From Hyphomonas sediminis (lineage in GTDB: Bacteria > Pseudomonadota > Alphaproteobacteria > Caulobacterales > Hyphomonadaceae), in assembly GCF_019679475.1 (NCBI RefSeq), contig NZ_JAIEZP010000001.1:1612001-1676000 (forward strand): a stretch of 64,000 nucleotides of DNA, written 5' to 3'. Shown one piece after another: positions 8,900-17,955 of the stretch. The notes beneath the pieces were generated by a model, which saw nothing but the letters and a program-made list of their open reading frames with translations, did no database searches and had not been told where the DNA came from. The first letter of the stretch is position 1; every line of letters begins with the position of its first letter. Made by a program: the position numbers and the translations under genes.

Positions 8900-8932
8900 T
8901 GAAGAAAACCGGAAGGGCATGGCCCTGTCCGG
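8900..8932 (-). terminator. Rho-independent terminator of the helicase gene
   Basis: On the minus strand a hairpin formed by 8928-8932/8922-8926 pairing with 8909-8918 (CCGGA and AGGGC arms, three-base loop, one bulge) is followed by TTTTCTTC. It lies 36 bp downstream of the helicase stop codon. Confidence 0.75.
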
Positions 8933-8967
8933 CTTTCGGTGTTTGCCTAAGAGGGGCGTCTGCCGCC

Positions 8968-10638
8968 TCAGGCGTTGGTGTAGGATTTGCCGCGGCGCGG
9001 GTTGTTGCCGCCGGGGCGTTTCGGCCCGCCGCCATCGCGTGGGCCACGGCTGCGCTCGCCGGCATAGGCCGCTTTCTGCGAAGCGCCCTGTCCCTGACGT
9101 TGGCCCTGTCCTTGGCCCTGCCGCTGGCCGAACTTGTCGCCAGACCGCTGGTCCGATCTTTGTTCAGACCGCTGGCCGGATTTCTGGCCGGAATATTGAC
9201 CCGCGCCCTGGCCTTGCTTGTGAGAAGGTTTGTGCTCGGAACGGGCGCGCGGGGCGCCGTCACGCTCGCCGCCTTCGGGGCGCTCGCCGCGTTGGCGGGG
9301 CTGTTCCTCAGGGCGCCATTTCGGACGGCGCGGGCTTTGCTGGCCACCCCGGTTTTCGCTTCTGCCTTCGCTGCGGCCTTCGCCACGGCTCTGGTTTCTG
9401 CCTTCCGGGCGACGCTCGGAACGCTCAGGGCGTTCACCGCGTCCGCCGCCACGGCGCGCCGCTGGCTTGGCGCGGCCTTCGCTGCGTGGCGCGTCGTCGC
9501 CTGCGTGATCCTTGGGTGCCAGCTTCAGGCCGGTCAGCTTCTCGATCGCGCGCAGCATCTGGCGCTCATCCTTCGAAACGAAGGAAACCGCCACGCCGCT
9601 TGCGCCGGCGCGGGCCGTGCGGCCAATGCGGTGCACGAACTGTTCGGGCACATCCGGCAGGTCGTAGTTCACGACATGGCCAAGATCGTCGATGTGAATG
9701 CCGCGCGCGGCAATGTCGGTCGCCACCAGGATCGGCACGCGGCCACCCCGGAAGGACTCGAGCGCCTTCACGCGCTGGTTCTGGCTCTTGTTGCCGTGGA
9801 TGGCGACTGAGTCGATGTCCAGCTTCGCCAGCTTGCGCACAACGCCGTCGGCGCCATGTTTGGTGCGTACAAAGACGATAGCCGATTTGAGGTCCGGGCT
9901 GCGGATGGTCTCGGCCAGAAGGTTCAGCTTCTCCGATTGCTCCACAAAGGCCACGCGGTGCTCAATGCGCTCGCCGGGTGCAGACGGCGGGGTCACGGAA
10001 ACTTCTGCCGGATTGGTGAGGTAGGAAGCGGCCAGCGCCTCCACCGTCTTCGGCATGGTGGCGGAAAACAGCAGCGTCTGGCGCTTGGCGGGCAGGGCGC
10101 GCGCAATCTTGCGCAGCGCATGGATGAAGCCCAGGTCCAGCATCTGGTCGGCTTCGTCCAGCACCAGCGTTTCAACGCCCTGCAGGGTTACGGCGCCCTG
10201 TTCCATCAGGTCGATCAGGCGGCCCGGCGTTGCCACCAGCACATGCGCGCCGCGCTGCAGCTGGCGGATCTGGCCGCCGATCTTTGCGCCGCCGCACACC
10301 ATCACCACGCGCAGGCCAAGGCCTGCGCCATAGGTGTTGAAGGAGTCGGCAATCTGCCCGGCCAGTTCGCGCGTCGGCGCCAGGATCAGCGCGCGCGTGC
10401 CGCGGGCCGGTGCCGGGCCGCCGGCGCGGCTGATACGGTTGAGGATCGGCGCGGCAAAGGCCAGCGTCTTGCCCGTGCCCGTCTGGGCCAGGCCGATGAT
10501 GTCGCGTCCTTCCATCACCAGCGGAATGGCCTGGGTCTGGATCGGGGTGGGGGCGGTGTAGCCCGAATTGGTCAGAGTCGAGAGGAGTCGGCTGGTAAAG
10601 CCGAATGATGCAAAATCGGTCATGTTTACTTTCGTCAT
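8968..10638 (-). CDS. DEAD-box RNA helicase, RhlE-like, with long basic tail
   Basis: ATP-dependent RNA remodelling, likely in ribosome assembly, RNA decay or cold adaptation. The 556-residue protein has the Q motif (YTAPTPIQTQ), Walker A (AQTGTGKT, residues 51-58), the DEAD box within LVLDEADQMLD, SAT and HRIGRTARAG. From roughly residue 390 to the end it is a low-complexity tail rich in Arg, Gly, Gln, Ser and Glu, with repeats such as SGQRSEQRSDQRSG, probably an RNA-binding disordered region. The ATG at 10638 or the in-frame ATG at 10623 could be the start; the open frame to 10755 looks fortuitous. Confidence 0.92.
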   Translation of the reverse strand: MTKVNMTDFASFGFTSRLLSTLTNSGYTAPTPIQTQAIPLVMEGRDIIGLAQTGTGKTLAFAAPILNRISRAGGPAPARGTRALILAPTRELAGQIADSFNTYGAGLGLRVVMVCGGAKIGGQIRQLQRGAHVLVATPGRLIDLMEQGAVTLQGVETLVLDEADQMLDLGFIHALRKIARALPAKRQTLLFSATMPKTVEALAASYLTNPAEVSVTPPSAPGERIEHRVAFVEQSEKLNLLAETIRSPDLKSAIVFVRTKHGADGVVRKLAKLDIDSVAIHGNKSQNQRVKALESFRGGRVPILVATDIAARGIHIDDLGHVVNYDLPDVPEQFVHRIGRTARAGASGVAVSFVSKDERQMLRAIEKLTGLKLAPKDHAGDDAPRSEGRAKPAARRGGGRGERPERSERRPEGRNQSRGEGRSEGRSENRGGQQSPRRPKWRPEEQPRQRGERPEGGERDGAPRARSEHKPSHKQGQGAGQYSGQKSGQRSEQRSDQRSGDKFGQRQGQGQGQRQGQGASQKAAYAGERSRGPRDGGGPKRPGGNNPRRGKSYTNA

Positions 10639-10941
10639 GATGCGCGCCGCCCTGCGCGTTGGCAGGCAGCGTCGGGGCTCAAAGAACGGCCCGGCGTGAT
10701 TCAGGACGTGGGGTTTGCTTCGTGCGTCTAAGGAGGGGCGGAACGCCGCGGACATTTCCGCTCGGCGCGCTCACGCGGCCCCGGCCCGGATGGCGAGCCA
10801 TCCTGACCGGCGGGCCTATGCGCCTTTTTGTGCGCTGCGTCAAATGGAATAAAGTGGCGCCGGAAAGACCGGGAATGACACAAACTGTCACTGTTTGTCC
10901 CCGAAATGATACGGTCTGTCCGCAAAAAGGCGCAAAAAGGA
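10639..10941. other. Leader and intergenic region upstream of the helicase gene
   Basis: About 300 bp without a credible gene. It must carry the helicase promoter and could provide a long 5' leader, as in many cold-inducible helicase genes. A short inverted repeat, ACAAAC (10880-10885) and GTTTGT (10893-10898), lies near the end of the dioxygenase gene. I see no clear terminator for that gene here. Confidence 0.45.
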
Positions 10942-11778
10942 TCAGGCAGACCCGATTGTGGTCCGGTGCAACAGCCGGTCATGGCCTGCATATCCCCCGG
11001 TCGCCATATGCAGCGTCGAGCGGTTATCCCACATCAGCAGCATGCCCTTCTGCCATGTGTGGCGATACTGGAATTCCGGCCGCGTCTGCCAGCGATAGAC
11101 CTCGGTGACGAGATCCCACGCCTCCTGCTGCGCCATGCCCTCCACGCCGACGATATAGCCCGCGCAGCCAAACAGGCTCTCCTTTCCCGTCTCCGGATGC
11201 ACACGGATGAAGGGGTGGGCATGGCTCGCCTCGGCCTCGTCGGAGGCGCGAATGTCCATGCTGCGGCCTGTGTCGCCCGCGCCATACATGCCCTTGGGCG
11301 AATACGCATTCTTCGCCGAGTGAATGGCCTTTCGGCCCTCGATGCGCCGGCGCAGATCGTCCGGCATCTGTTCCAGCGCCTTGATCTGGTTGACAAAAAG
11401 CGTGTCCCCGCCCTCCGGCGGTATGGTGATGCCATAAAGGCAGGTGCCTGCCGGCGGCGTCGCCTGGAAGCTCCAGTCCGAATGCCAGCTCTCGGCAAAG
11501 ATGGGCGAGGTTTCACCCGCCGCCCGCTTCACCGCAATGATGTGTTTGCGGCCCGGTATGGGCGCAATGAACGGGTCATCGCCAAACGGCCCGAAGGCCA
11601 GGGTGAAGCGCTCCAGATCGTCATCGCTGAGCGCCTGATCGGGAAAACACACCACCTGATGCTTCAGCCAGATGTCGCGGATCTCGGCCGCCTGCGCGCT
11701 GGTCAGAGGCTGCGAAAGGTCCGCCCCGCGCACCATCGCGCCACAGGACATATCCGACGGGGTCACAGTCAGGTGCAT
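10942..11778 (-). CDS. TauD/TfdA-family Fe(II)/2-oxoglutarate dioxygenase
   Basis: A 278-residue non-haem iron dioxygenase that couples 2-oxoglutarate decarboxylation to hydroxylation of an unknown substrate. The metal-binding HxD is in ESWHSDWSF, and the distal His and 2-oxoglutarate-binding Arg are in LHMATGGYAGHDRLLHRTT. A strong ribosome site (GGAGGA) sits 8 bp upstream of the ATG at 11778. It stands alone, divergent from rarA. The substrate cannot be told from the sequence: taurine, alkylsulfonate and phenoxyacetate enzymes share these motifs. Confidence 0.88.
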   Translation of the reverse strand: MHLTVTPSDMSCGAMVRGADLSQPLTSAQAAEIRDIWLKHQVVCFPDQALSDDDLERFTLAFGPFGDDPFIAPIPGRKHIIAVKRAAGETSPIFAESWHSDWSFQATPPAGTCLYGITIPPEGGDTLFVNQIKALEQMPDDLRRRIEGRKAIHSAKNAYSPKGMYGAGDTGRSMDIRASDEAEASHAHPFIRVHPETGKESLFGCAGYIVGVEGMAQQEAWDLVTEVYRWQTRPEFQYRHTWQKGMLLMWDNRSTLHMATGGYAGHDRLLHRTTIGSA

Positions 11779-11862
11779 ACTCTTTATCCTCCCTCGCGCT
11801 GACTTTTGCAGCGCCTTTTTGGTACCTTACCACGATGCCTCCAAAGTCCTAGAACACCGTCC

Positions 11863-13173
11863 ATGAGCGATCTTTTTTCTGCCGCCGGTCTTGATGAGGA
11901 AGCGCCCCGCCCGCTGGCGGACAGGCTGCGCCCGAAGAAGTTGTCTGAAGTTGTCGGGCAGGGGCATCTCATCGGCATCGACGGGCCAATCGGCGCGATG
12001 CTCAGCCATCGCCGCCTCGTCTCGATGATCCTCTGGGGGCCGCCCGGCGTCGGCAAGACGACCATCGCCCGCCTGCTGGCGCAGGAGACCGATCTCGAAT
12101 TCGAGGCGCTCTCGGCCATCTTCTCCGGCGTGAAGGATCTGCGCGCCGCGTTCGACCGGGCCGAGGCCCGCCGCAAGATCGGCAAGGGCACGCTGCTCTT
12201 TGTGGACGAGATTCACCGCTTCAACCGCTCCCAGCAGGACGGCTTCCTCCCCTTCGTGGAAAGCGGCATCGTCACCCTGATCGGGGCGACGACCGAGAAT
12301 CCGAGTTTCGAGCTTAACGGCGCGCTTCTCTCGCGCTGCCAGGTGATGGTGCTGCGCCGCCTGGAAGACGCAGACATGCGCGAGCTTATGTCCCGCGCCG
12401 AGCAGGAAATGCGCCGCCGCATCCCTGTGGTGCCCGAGGCGCGCGAAGCCATTATCCGCATGGCCGATGGCGATGGGCGATACCTGCTGAACCTTGTCGA
12501 ACAATGCTATGCCATGCGCGGCGAGCCCGGCCTCCTCTCGCTGGAGGAGCTGTCAGCGGGCCTGCAGAAGCGCGCTGTCGCATATGACAAGGACCGGGAA
12601 GAGCATTACAATCTCATCTCCGCCCTGCACAAATCCGTTCGCGGATCAGATCCGGATGCCGCGCTTTACTGGTTTGCGCGGATGCTGGAAGGGGGCGAAG
12701 ACCCGCTCTTCATCGCCCGCCGCCTCGTGCGCATGGCGAGCGAGGATATCGGCCTGGCCGACCCCACGGCGCTGATGATCGCAGGCGAAGCAGCCCGCAC
12801 CTATGAGCGCCTTGGTTCGCCCGAGGGGGAGCTGGCGCTGGCCCATGCCGTCATCCATCTGGCCACGGCGCCCAAATCGAACGCGGCCTATGTTGCCTAC
12901 AAGGCCGCCCGCCGCGCCGCTGCCGAAACCGGCAGCCTGATGCCGCCCAAGCACATCCTCAACGCGCCCACTTCGATGATGAAGGATCAGGGGTATGGTT
13001 CGGGATATGTTTATGATCACGATACGGAAGAAGGCTTTTCCGGACAGGATTACTTCCCCGAAGGCATGAGGCGCCCCCAATTCTACGCCCCCAAAGGCGA
13101 AGGCCGCGAACGCCCCATCGCCGAGCAACTGGCGCGGTTTGCCGCCATGCGAAAGCCGCGACGTGATGGCTGA
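11863..13173 (+). CDS. rarA: Replication-associated recombination protein A (AAA+ ATPase)
   Basis: RarA/MgsA acts at stalled replication forks. The 436-residue protein has a short N-terminal segment, then RLRPKKLSEVVGQGHL, Walker A (GPPGVGKTT), Walker B (LFVDEIHRFN) and the sensor GATTENPSFELN, followed by the clamp-loader-like C-terminal domain (ALYWFARMLEGGEDPLFIA). The ATG at 11863 was preferred because family homology begins there; the frame is open from 11806. The stop overlaps the start of the next gene by 8 bp. Confidence 0.95.
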   Translation: MSDLFSAAGLDEEAPRPLADRLRPKKLSEVVGQGHLIGIDGPIGAMLSHRRLVSMILWGPPGVGKTTIARLLAQETDLEFEALSAIFSGVKDLRAAFDRAEARRKIGKGTLLFVDEIHRFNRSQQDGFLPFVESGIVTLIGATTENPSFELNGALLSRCQVMVLRRLEDADMRELMSRAEQEMRRRIPVVPEAREAIIRMADGDGRYLLNLVEQCYAMRGEPGLLSLEELSAGLQKRAVAYDKDREEHYNLISALHKSVRGSDPDAALYWFARMLEGGEDPLFIARRLVRMASEDIGLADPTALMIAGEAARTYERLGSPEGELALAHAVIHLATAPKSNAAYVAYKAARRAAAETGSLMPPKHILNAPTSMMKDQGYGSGYVYDHDTEEGFSGQDYFPEGMRRPQFYAPKGEGRERPIAEQLARFAAMRKPRRDG

Positions 13174-14050
13174 AGAAGGCTCGGCCATCAGTCTTGATCC
13201 AGCCATTGCCGCTCGATTGATTGTCTCCCGGTTTCCTGAGCTTTCCGGCGAGAAAATCACTCCTTTGCCCGCGGAGGGCACGGACAACCACATCTTCCGT
13301 ATTGGCGCGCATCTGTGTGCCCGGTTTCCAAAAGTGCCTTGGGCCGTCGCAACTGCCCGTCGGGAAGCCGCAGTCCTGCCGAGGTTTTCAGCCTCGCCGG
13401 TCGCGGTGCCGGGCGTTTATGGCATCGGTGATCCGGGCGGGGAATATCCCCACCATTGGTCTGTGCTAAGCTGGCTTCCGGGTGAGCCTCTGGGCGCGGC
13501 CCGGTTGGCCGATCCGGAGCGCGCCGCGCGAGAGCTTGCGGCATTTTTCGGATTTCTGCGCGCTCAGCCTGTTGACGCGGATTTCCGGTATGGCGCGGAA
13601 AACAACTGGCGCGGCGGGCCTTTGGCGCTGCGCGCCGAGGCGTTTGATGCCGCGCTTGCCCGCTTGCCGAATGTGGACGCAGGATGGGCGCAGCGCCTTT
13701 GGTCAGCGGCGGTTGAGCAGCGCGCTCCGGGCGCGCAAGCCTGGCTGCATGGGGATGTTCACCCGGGAAATATTCTGACCGTAGACGGAAGTATTTCCGG
13801 GATTATCGATTGGGGGATTTGCGGCGTTGGCGATGCGGCTTGCGACCTGCTGAGCGCCTGGGCCGTCTTTGACGCCCCTGCACGAAGCGTCTTCCGCGCG
13901 GCGCTGGGGGCCAGCGATGAAGAATGGCTCCGCGGGGCGGGGTGGGCTCTGTCGATGGCTGTGATTTACCTGCCATATGCATATGAAAACGGATTACGCT
14001 CGGATATGTCCGAAAGAATGCTGGCGCGGTTGAAGGAAGAGTTCGGATGA
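13166..14050 (+). CDS. Aminoglycoside phosphotransferase-family kinase
   Basis: A 294-residue protein of the APH/choline-kinase fold. It has the catalytic loop AWLHGDVHPGNIL and the metal-binding ISGIIDWG. The N-terminal lobe contains ITPLPAEGTDNHIF, resembling the nucleotide loop. Such enzymes phosphorylate aminoglycosides or other small hydroxylated molecules; the substrate here is unknown and drug resistance should not be assumed. The ATG at 13166 overlaps the rarA stop by 8 bp, and the gene's own stop overlaps the next start by 4 bp, so rarA, this gene and the pseudouridine synthase gene form an operon. Confidence 0.88.
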   Translation: MAEEGSAISLDPAIAARLIVSRFPELSGEKITPLPAEGTDNHIFRIGAHLCARFPKVPWAVATARREAAVLPRFSASPVAVPGVYGIGDPGGEYPHHWSVLSWLPGEPLGAARLADPERAARELAAFFGFLRAQPVDADFRYGAENNWRGGPLALRAEAFDAALARLPNVDAGWAQRLWSAAVEQRAPGAQAWLHGDVHPGNILTVDGSISGIIDWGICGVGDAACDLLSAWAVFDAPARSVFRAALGASDEEWLRGAGWALSMAVIYLPYAYENGLRSDMSERMLARLKEEFG

Positions 14051-14781
14051 CCCGCAATCGAGACATCCCGGCGCTCAGCGCAGAGGCGGCCGCTTTCGCG
14101 CGTTCACTCATCATCCATGAAGATAAATCCGTGCTCGGCTTTAACAAGCCTTCTGGCCTTGCCTCTCAGGGTGGCGGCGGCGTCGGCCAGTCGCTGGACG
14201 ATCTCTTGTGGGCATTCGCGAGGTCAAACGGCAAACGCCCGCGCCTTGTTCACAGGCTGGATCTTGGCACATCCGGCGTGATCATCGCCGCGCGCACCCA
14301 GCCTGCCGCTGCCTTCCTGTCGGAAGCCTTTGCCGGACGGGACGCGAAGAAAACTTATCTAGCATTGGTGAAAGGAACATTTTCGCCTACGGATGAAGGT
14401 GTCATCGACGCGCCGCTGGTGAAAGTGGAAGAGGGCGGGCGCCCCCGCATGATCCTCGCCCGGCCGGGCCGCAAGGGCGCGCAGGCCGCCCGCACGGGCT
14501 GGCGCGTTCTGGCGCGGGAGGGCAACTTCGCGCTGCTGCAGCTCGCGCCGGAAACCGGCCGCATGCACCAGATACGCGTGCATTTGATGTCGCTCGGCTG
14601 TCCCATCCTCGGCGACGCGCTGTATGGGGAAGGGCAGGCGACTGGCGCGCGTGTCATGCTGCATGCCGCGCGGCTGGAGGTTCCCCATCCTGATGGCGGA
14701 ACGCTGGTATTGGAAGCGCCGCCGCCGGAAGATTTCCAGATCGCTGCGGCGCGCTGTGGGCTTCAGTCCGGCTTGAAATAG
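14047..14781 (+). CDS. RluA-family pseudouridine synthase
   Basis: Isomerises uridine to pseudouridine in rRNA or tRNA. The 244-residue protein contains the signature HRLDLGTSGVII with catalytic Asp72, and the downstream ETGRMHQIRVHLMSLGCPILGDALYG. No N-terminal S4 domain is present, so it is shorter than RluC/RluD and closer to RluA or TruC in size; the exact target base is uncertain. It overlaps the phosphotransferase stop by 4 bp and converges with the epimerase gene, with a 19-bp tail-to-tail overlap. Confidence 0.9.
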   Translation: MTRNRDIPALSAEAAAFARSLIIHEDKSVLGFNKPSGLASQGGGGVGQSLDDLLWAFARSNGKRPRLVHRLDLGTSGVIIAARTQPAAAFLSEAFAGRDAKKTYLALVKGTFSPTDEGVIDAPLVKVEEGGRPRMILARPGRKGAQAARTGWRVLAREGNFALLQLAPETGRMHQIRVHLMSLGCPILGDALYGEGQATGARVMLHAARLEVPHPDGGTLVLEAPPPEDFQIAAARCGLQSGLK

Positions 14782-15767
14782 CCGCGATACCAGTCCACGA
14801 AACGGGCAACGCCCTTGCGATAGTCCGTATTCGGCGTATATCCGGTCAGCGCCTTCAGGAGGCTGACATCTGCGAAGGTCTGCTTCACATCGCCCGGCTG
14901 CATGTCCAGCATGTTCATGATGGCCTTGCGGCCAGTGGCTTCTTCGATGGCATCAATATAGTCCAGCAGACGCACCGGTTTGGCATTGCCGATATTGACC
15001 ATGCGGAAGGGCGCAACCGGCGAGACGGAGTCGGCTTCGATCACCTTCTGCCCCGCCACTGGGGGCGTATCCATCAGGCGACGGATGGATTCCACGAGGT
15101 CGCCAATATAGGTGAAATCGCGGATCAGGTCGCCGTGATTGAACACGTCGATAGGCTGGCCCTTGAAGACGCAATCGGTGAACTTGTAGAGCGCCATGTC
15201 CGGTCGGCCCCAGGGGCCATAGACGGTGAAGAAGCGCAGTGCCGTCGTCGGCACGCCGTAAAGGTGGGCATGGCTGTGCGCGATCAGCTCGCTCGCCAGC
15301 TTCGTGGCCGCATAGATTGTCAGCGGGTAGGGCGCTGCATCACGTTCATGGAAGGGATAGGTCTCATTGGCGCCGTAGGCGGAGCTGGTGGACGCCAGCA
15401 CGAGATGCCGAGCGCCATAGCGGCGCGAGAATTCGATGACATTGAACGAGCCGACGACATTGGAATCCACATAGTCGCGCGGATGATCGAGGCTGTAGCG
15501 CACGCCGGCCTGGGCGGCGAAGTGAACCACGATTTCCGGCTCGTCCCGGCGAAACACAGCTTCCATCGCCTCGGCATCTTCGACGCGGATGCGTTCCATT
15601 CGGAAGCCTTCATAGCCGGTCAGGCGGGCGGCGCGGGCTTCTTTCAGTTTCGGATCGTAATAGGGGGTGAAGCAGTCGACACCGGTGACGGTATGGCCTT
15701 CCTCAAGCAGACGGAGGGCGATCTCGTTTCCGATGAAGCCGGCAGCGCCGGTGACCAGGATCTTCAT
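14763..15767 (-). CDS. NAD-dependent epimerase, probably UDP-glucuronate 4-epimerase
   Basis: Short-chain dehydrogenase of nucleotide-sugar metabolism, likely supplying UDP-galacturonate for surface polysaccharide. The 334-residue protein has the Rossmann motif TGAAGFIG, the sequence VDCFTPYYDPKLKEAR typical of UDP-GlcA 4-epimerases, the catalytic Ser region ASTSSAYG and YAATK. The C-terminal QPGDVKQTFAD is also characteristic. No other polysaccharide genes are adjacent. UDP-glucose 4-epimerase is a less likely alternative. Confidence 0.9.
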   Translation of the reverse strand: MKILVTGAAGFIGNEIALRLLEEGHTVTGVDCFTPYYDPKLKEARAARLTGYEGFRMERIRVEDAEAMEAVFRRDEPEIVVHFAAQAGVRYSLDHPRDYVDSNVVGSFNVIEFSRRYGARHLVLASTSSAYGANETYPFHERDAAPYPLTIYAATKLASELIAHSHAHLYGVPTTALRFFTVYGPWGRPDMALYKFTDCVFKGQPIDVFNHGDLIRDFTYIGDLVESIRRLMDTPPVAGQKVIEADSVSPVAPFRMVNIGNAKPVRLLDYIDAIEEATGRKAIMNMLDMQPGDVKQTFADVSLLKALTGYTPNTDYRKGVARFVDWYRGYFKPD

Positions 15768-15829
15768 GTAAGTGTCTCAGTTAGGCCAGCCTTGCGGCGC
15801 TTCTAGTTACCAGACGCCCACAAAGTGCA

Positions 15830-15857
15830 ACACCCGTGCCGCAGGAGGCACGGGTGT
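15830..15857 (-). terminator. Terminator hairpin downstream of sppA
   Basis: A perfect 11-bp stem, ACACCCGTGCC (15830-15840) and GGCACGGGTGT (15847-15857), with a 6-base loop. It lies 35 bp downstream of the sppA stop and upstream of the epimerase gene on the same strand. The following tract is only moderately T-rich (TTGCACTTTGTG). Confidence 0.65.
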
Positions 15858-15892
15858 CAACTCATTCAATCATTCAGGTTAAGGGCGTGTGT

Positions 15893-17671
15893 TCAGCGCT
15901 CGCGGATCCGCGGCCCTACGGCCATGGCCTGTCCTGAATTCATCGCGTCGACCGCTGAAAGCTCCTCGAGAAGCGTTTGGGTGCGCTCATCACCGACCAT
16001 TGCGGAGAGCGCAGACATGGCGCGCGCAGTTTCGGCGGAGACGCCGAACACGTCTTCCAGGGCTTCAAAGCCCGACTTGCGATACGGGTAGAAAGCAAGA
16101 CGCGGGGTCACATCAGCCTCGATACCAGCCAGCGATTTGGCCTTCTCGATGGCGTCCATGAACGTGCCGATCTCGTCGACCAACCCGACCTTCAGGGCGT
16201 CTTCACCCGTCCAGACGCGGCCACGGGCGACTTCGTGCACCTGGTCATAGGTCATGCCGCGGCCTTCGCCGACCAGCTGAAGGAAGCGGTCATAACCGCG
16301 CTTCAGGCTGGCTTTCACTTCGGCTTCCTGGCTGGGCGTAAAGGCGCCCGTGCCCCAGGCAGAGGCGAACTCGCCGCCAACGCTGACGGTGTCGAACGTG
16401 ACGCCGATTTTGTTGAACGTGCCGTCGAGGGCCATCTTGCCACCGAAGATACCGATCGAGCCCGTCAGGGTCGCGCGGTTGGCCATAATCGCGTCAGCGC
16501 CGGTGGAGACATAGTATCCGCCCGAAGCTGCCATGCTGCCCATCGAGACGACCACCGGCTTGCCAGCTTCCTTGGCCCGCTCAACGGCGCGCCAGATCTG
16601 GTCGGATGCCGTCGGCGATCCTCCGGGGCTGTCGACGCGGAACACGATCGCCTTCACGTCTTCGTCTTCGGCCGCGTCGAGAATGGCGCGGGCCACCACA
16701 TCGGACGCGAAGCCCGGTGGGGAAGAGAAGGGCGAATCGGAGCCGCCGCCGCCGGTGACGATGGCACCTTCGCCGCCCACAACAGCGATCAGCGGCGCTT
16801 TGGAGTTATACTTTGCCGGCGAGACGTAGGAGGCCAGGTCGATCAGTTCGGCCTTGTCGCCGCCGCCGCGTTCCTTTGCGGCTTCCTCGGCGTCTTCCGG
16901 CCAGCCCAGCTTGTCGACGAGTTTCAGCTCCAGCGCTTCGGCGGCCGGCTTCGGGCCACTTTCGAGGATTGTGCGCAGCTGACCCGCGCCGATGTCGCGG
17001 TCTTCGGCAATCTCGTCGAGCGCAGTCGACCAGATCGAATTGGCCAGCGCTTCCATCGCTTCGCGGTGGGGCTCGGTATATCCGGTCTCATTATATGAGT
17101 TGGGCGCGTTCTTGTATTCGTAGAAGGGATAGATCTGCGGCTGCAGGTCGATCTTGTCGAACAGGCCCTTGAGGAACTCGGTTTCGAAGGTCACGCCGGT
17201 GACCATCAGGTCCGTGCCCGGCTGCATCCAGATTTCATCTGCCGTTGAGATGGAGTGATAAGCAGACGGGCCGCTGGCGCCGAACATCCCCTGCGAGTGG
17301 GCGATGACGAACTTGCCGGAAGCCTGGAAACTCTTGAGTGCTTCGCGCAATTCTTCGGCGCGGCTCGTGCCGAAGCCGTAGTCGGCGCCGCGCAAATAGA
17401 TCCCTTTGACCGACTTGTCCGATTCGGCGCTTTTGAGTTTCACCAGCAGGTCAACGAAACCGGGTGCGCCAGACAATGCCGCCAGGCCGGTGGCGGGCGC
17501 CTGGTCGGGGTATTGGGCGTTCAGGTCCATGGTCAGGACGATGTTGGCAGGATGCGGCGGTTTGGAGCCGGCCGCCGCCATGATCAGCAGCATCAATCCA
17601 ACGAAACTGACAAATATAAACAGGATCATCGCCGTAAAGGCGCCTGCCATGGACAGCAGAAAAGTTTTCAT
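15893..17671 (-). CDS. sppA: Signal peptide peptidase SppA, 67K type
   Basis: Inner-membrane serine protease that degrades cleaved signal peptides. The 592-residue protein is the long two-domain form, with one N-terminal membrane segment (about residues 8-33). The Ser/Lys dyad is visible as Lys187 (YEYKNAPNSY) and Ser383 (GSMAASGGYY), a spacing like that of the E. coli enzyme (Lys209/Ser409). The ATG at 17671 puts the membrane anchor at the N-terminus; the frame extends to 17797 without a plausible start context. Confidence 0.94.
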   Translation of the reverse strand: MKTFLLSMAGAFTAMILFIFVSFVGLMLLIMAAAGSKPPHPANIVLTMDLNAQYPDQAPATGLAALSGAPGFVDLLVKLKSAESDKSVKGIYLRGADYGFGTSRAEELREALKSFQASGKFVIAHSQGMFGASGPSAYHSISTADEIWMQPGTDLMVTGVTFETEFLKGLFDKIDLQPQIYPFYEYKNAPNSYNETGYTEPHREAMEALANSIWSTALDEIAEDRDIGAGQLRTILESGPKPAAEALELKLVDKLGWPEDAEEAAKERGGGDKAELIDLASYVSPAKYNSKAPLIAVVGGEGAIVTGGGGSDSPFSSPPGFASDVVARAILDAAEDEDVKAIVFRVDSPGGSPTASDQIWRAVERAKEAGKPVVVSMGSMAASGGYYVSTGADAIMANRATLTGSIGIFGGKMALDGTFNKIGVTFDTVSVGGEFASAWGTGAFTPSQEAEVKASLKRGYDRFLQLVGEGRGMTYDQVHEVARGRVWTGEDALKVGLVDEIGTFMDAIEKAKSLAGIEADVTPRLAFYPYRKSGFEALEDVFGVSAETARAMSALSAMVGDERTQTLLEELSAVDAMNSGQAMAVGPRIRER

Positions 17672-17880
17672 TTCCGGGAATGCCTTCCTTGTGGAGCATG
17701 CGGGGTGCGGTGAGCAGTCTTGAATGATATTGTTGATATTCGATAAAAAGTAAAGGGTGGGCTTGCTGTGGACGCTTGTCGCACGCTGCCGGCTCAAACC
17801 AACACTGAAATGAATGTGTAAAAGACCGCAGCCGGGTGTTGCCAGCGCAAGGAAGGTTGGCTATCTGGCGCTTCCACTGT

Positions 17881-17955
<75 letters not shown>

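Noticed and set aside
8682-9452. 256-codon minus-strand frame overlapping the end of the helicase gene
   Set aside because: Same strand but other frame of the repetitive helicase tail; the low-complexity Ala/Arg sequence is a by-product of those repeats.
10880-10898. ACAAAC/GTTTGT inverted repeat as terminator or operator
   Set aside because: Short, without a T-run and unsupported by any matching site; left as a note in the leader region.
13166-14050. Aminoglycoside resistance gene
   Set aside because: The fold is shared with many metabolic kinases, and the gene is in a housekeeping operon.
15977-17098. 373-codon plus-strand frame over sppA
   Set aside because: Antisense to sppA, whose catalytic Ser/Lys and topology are all present.
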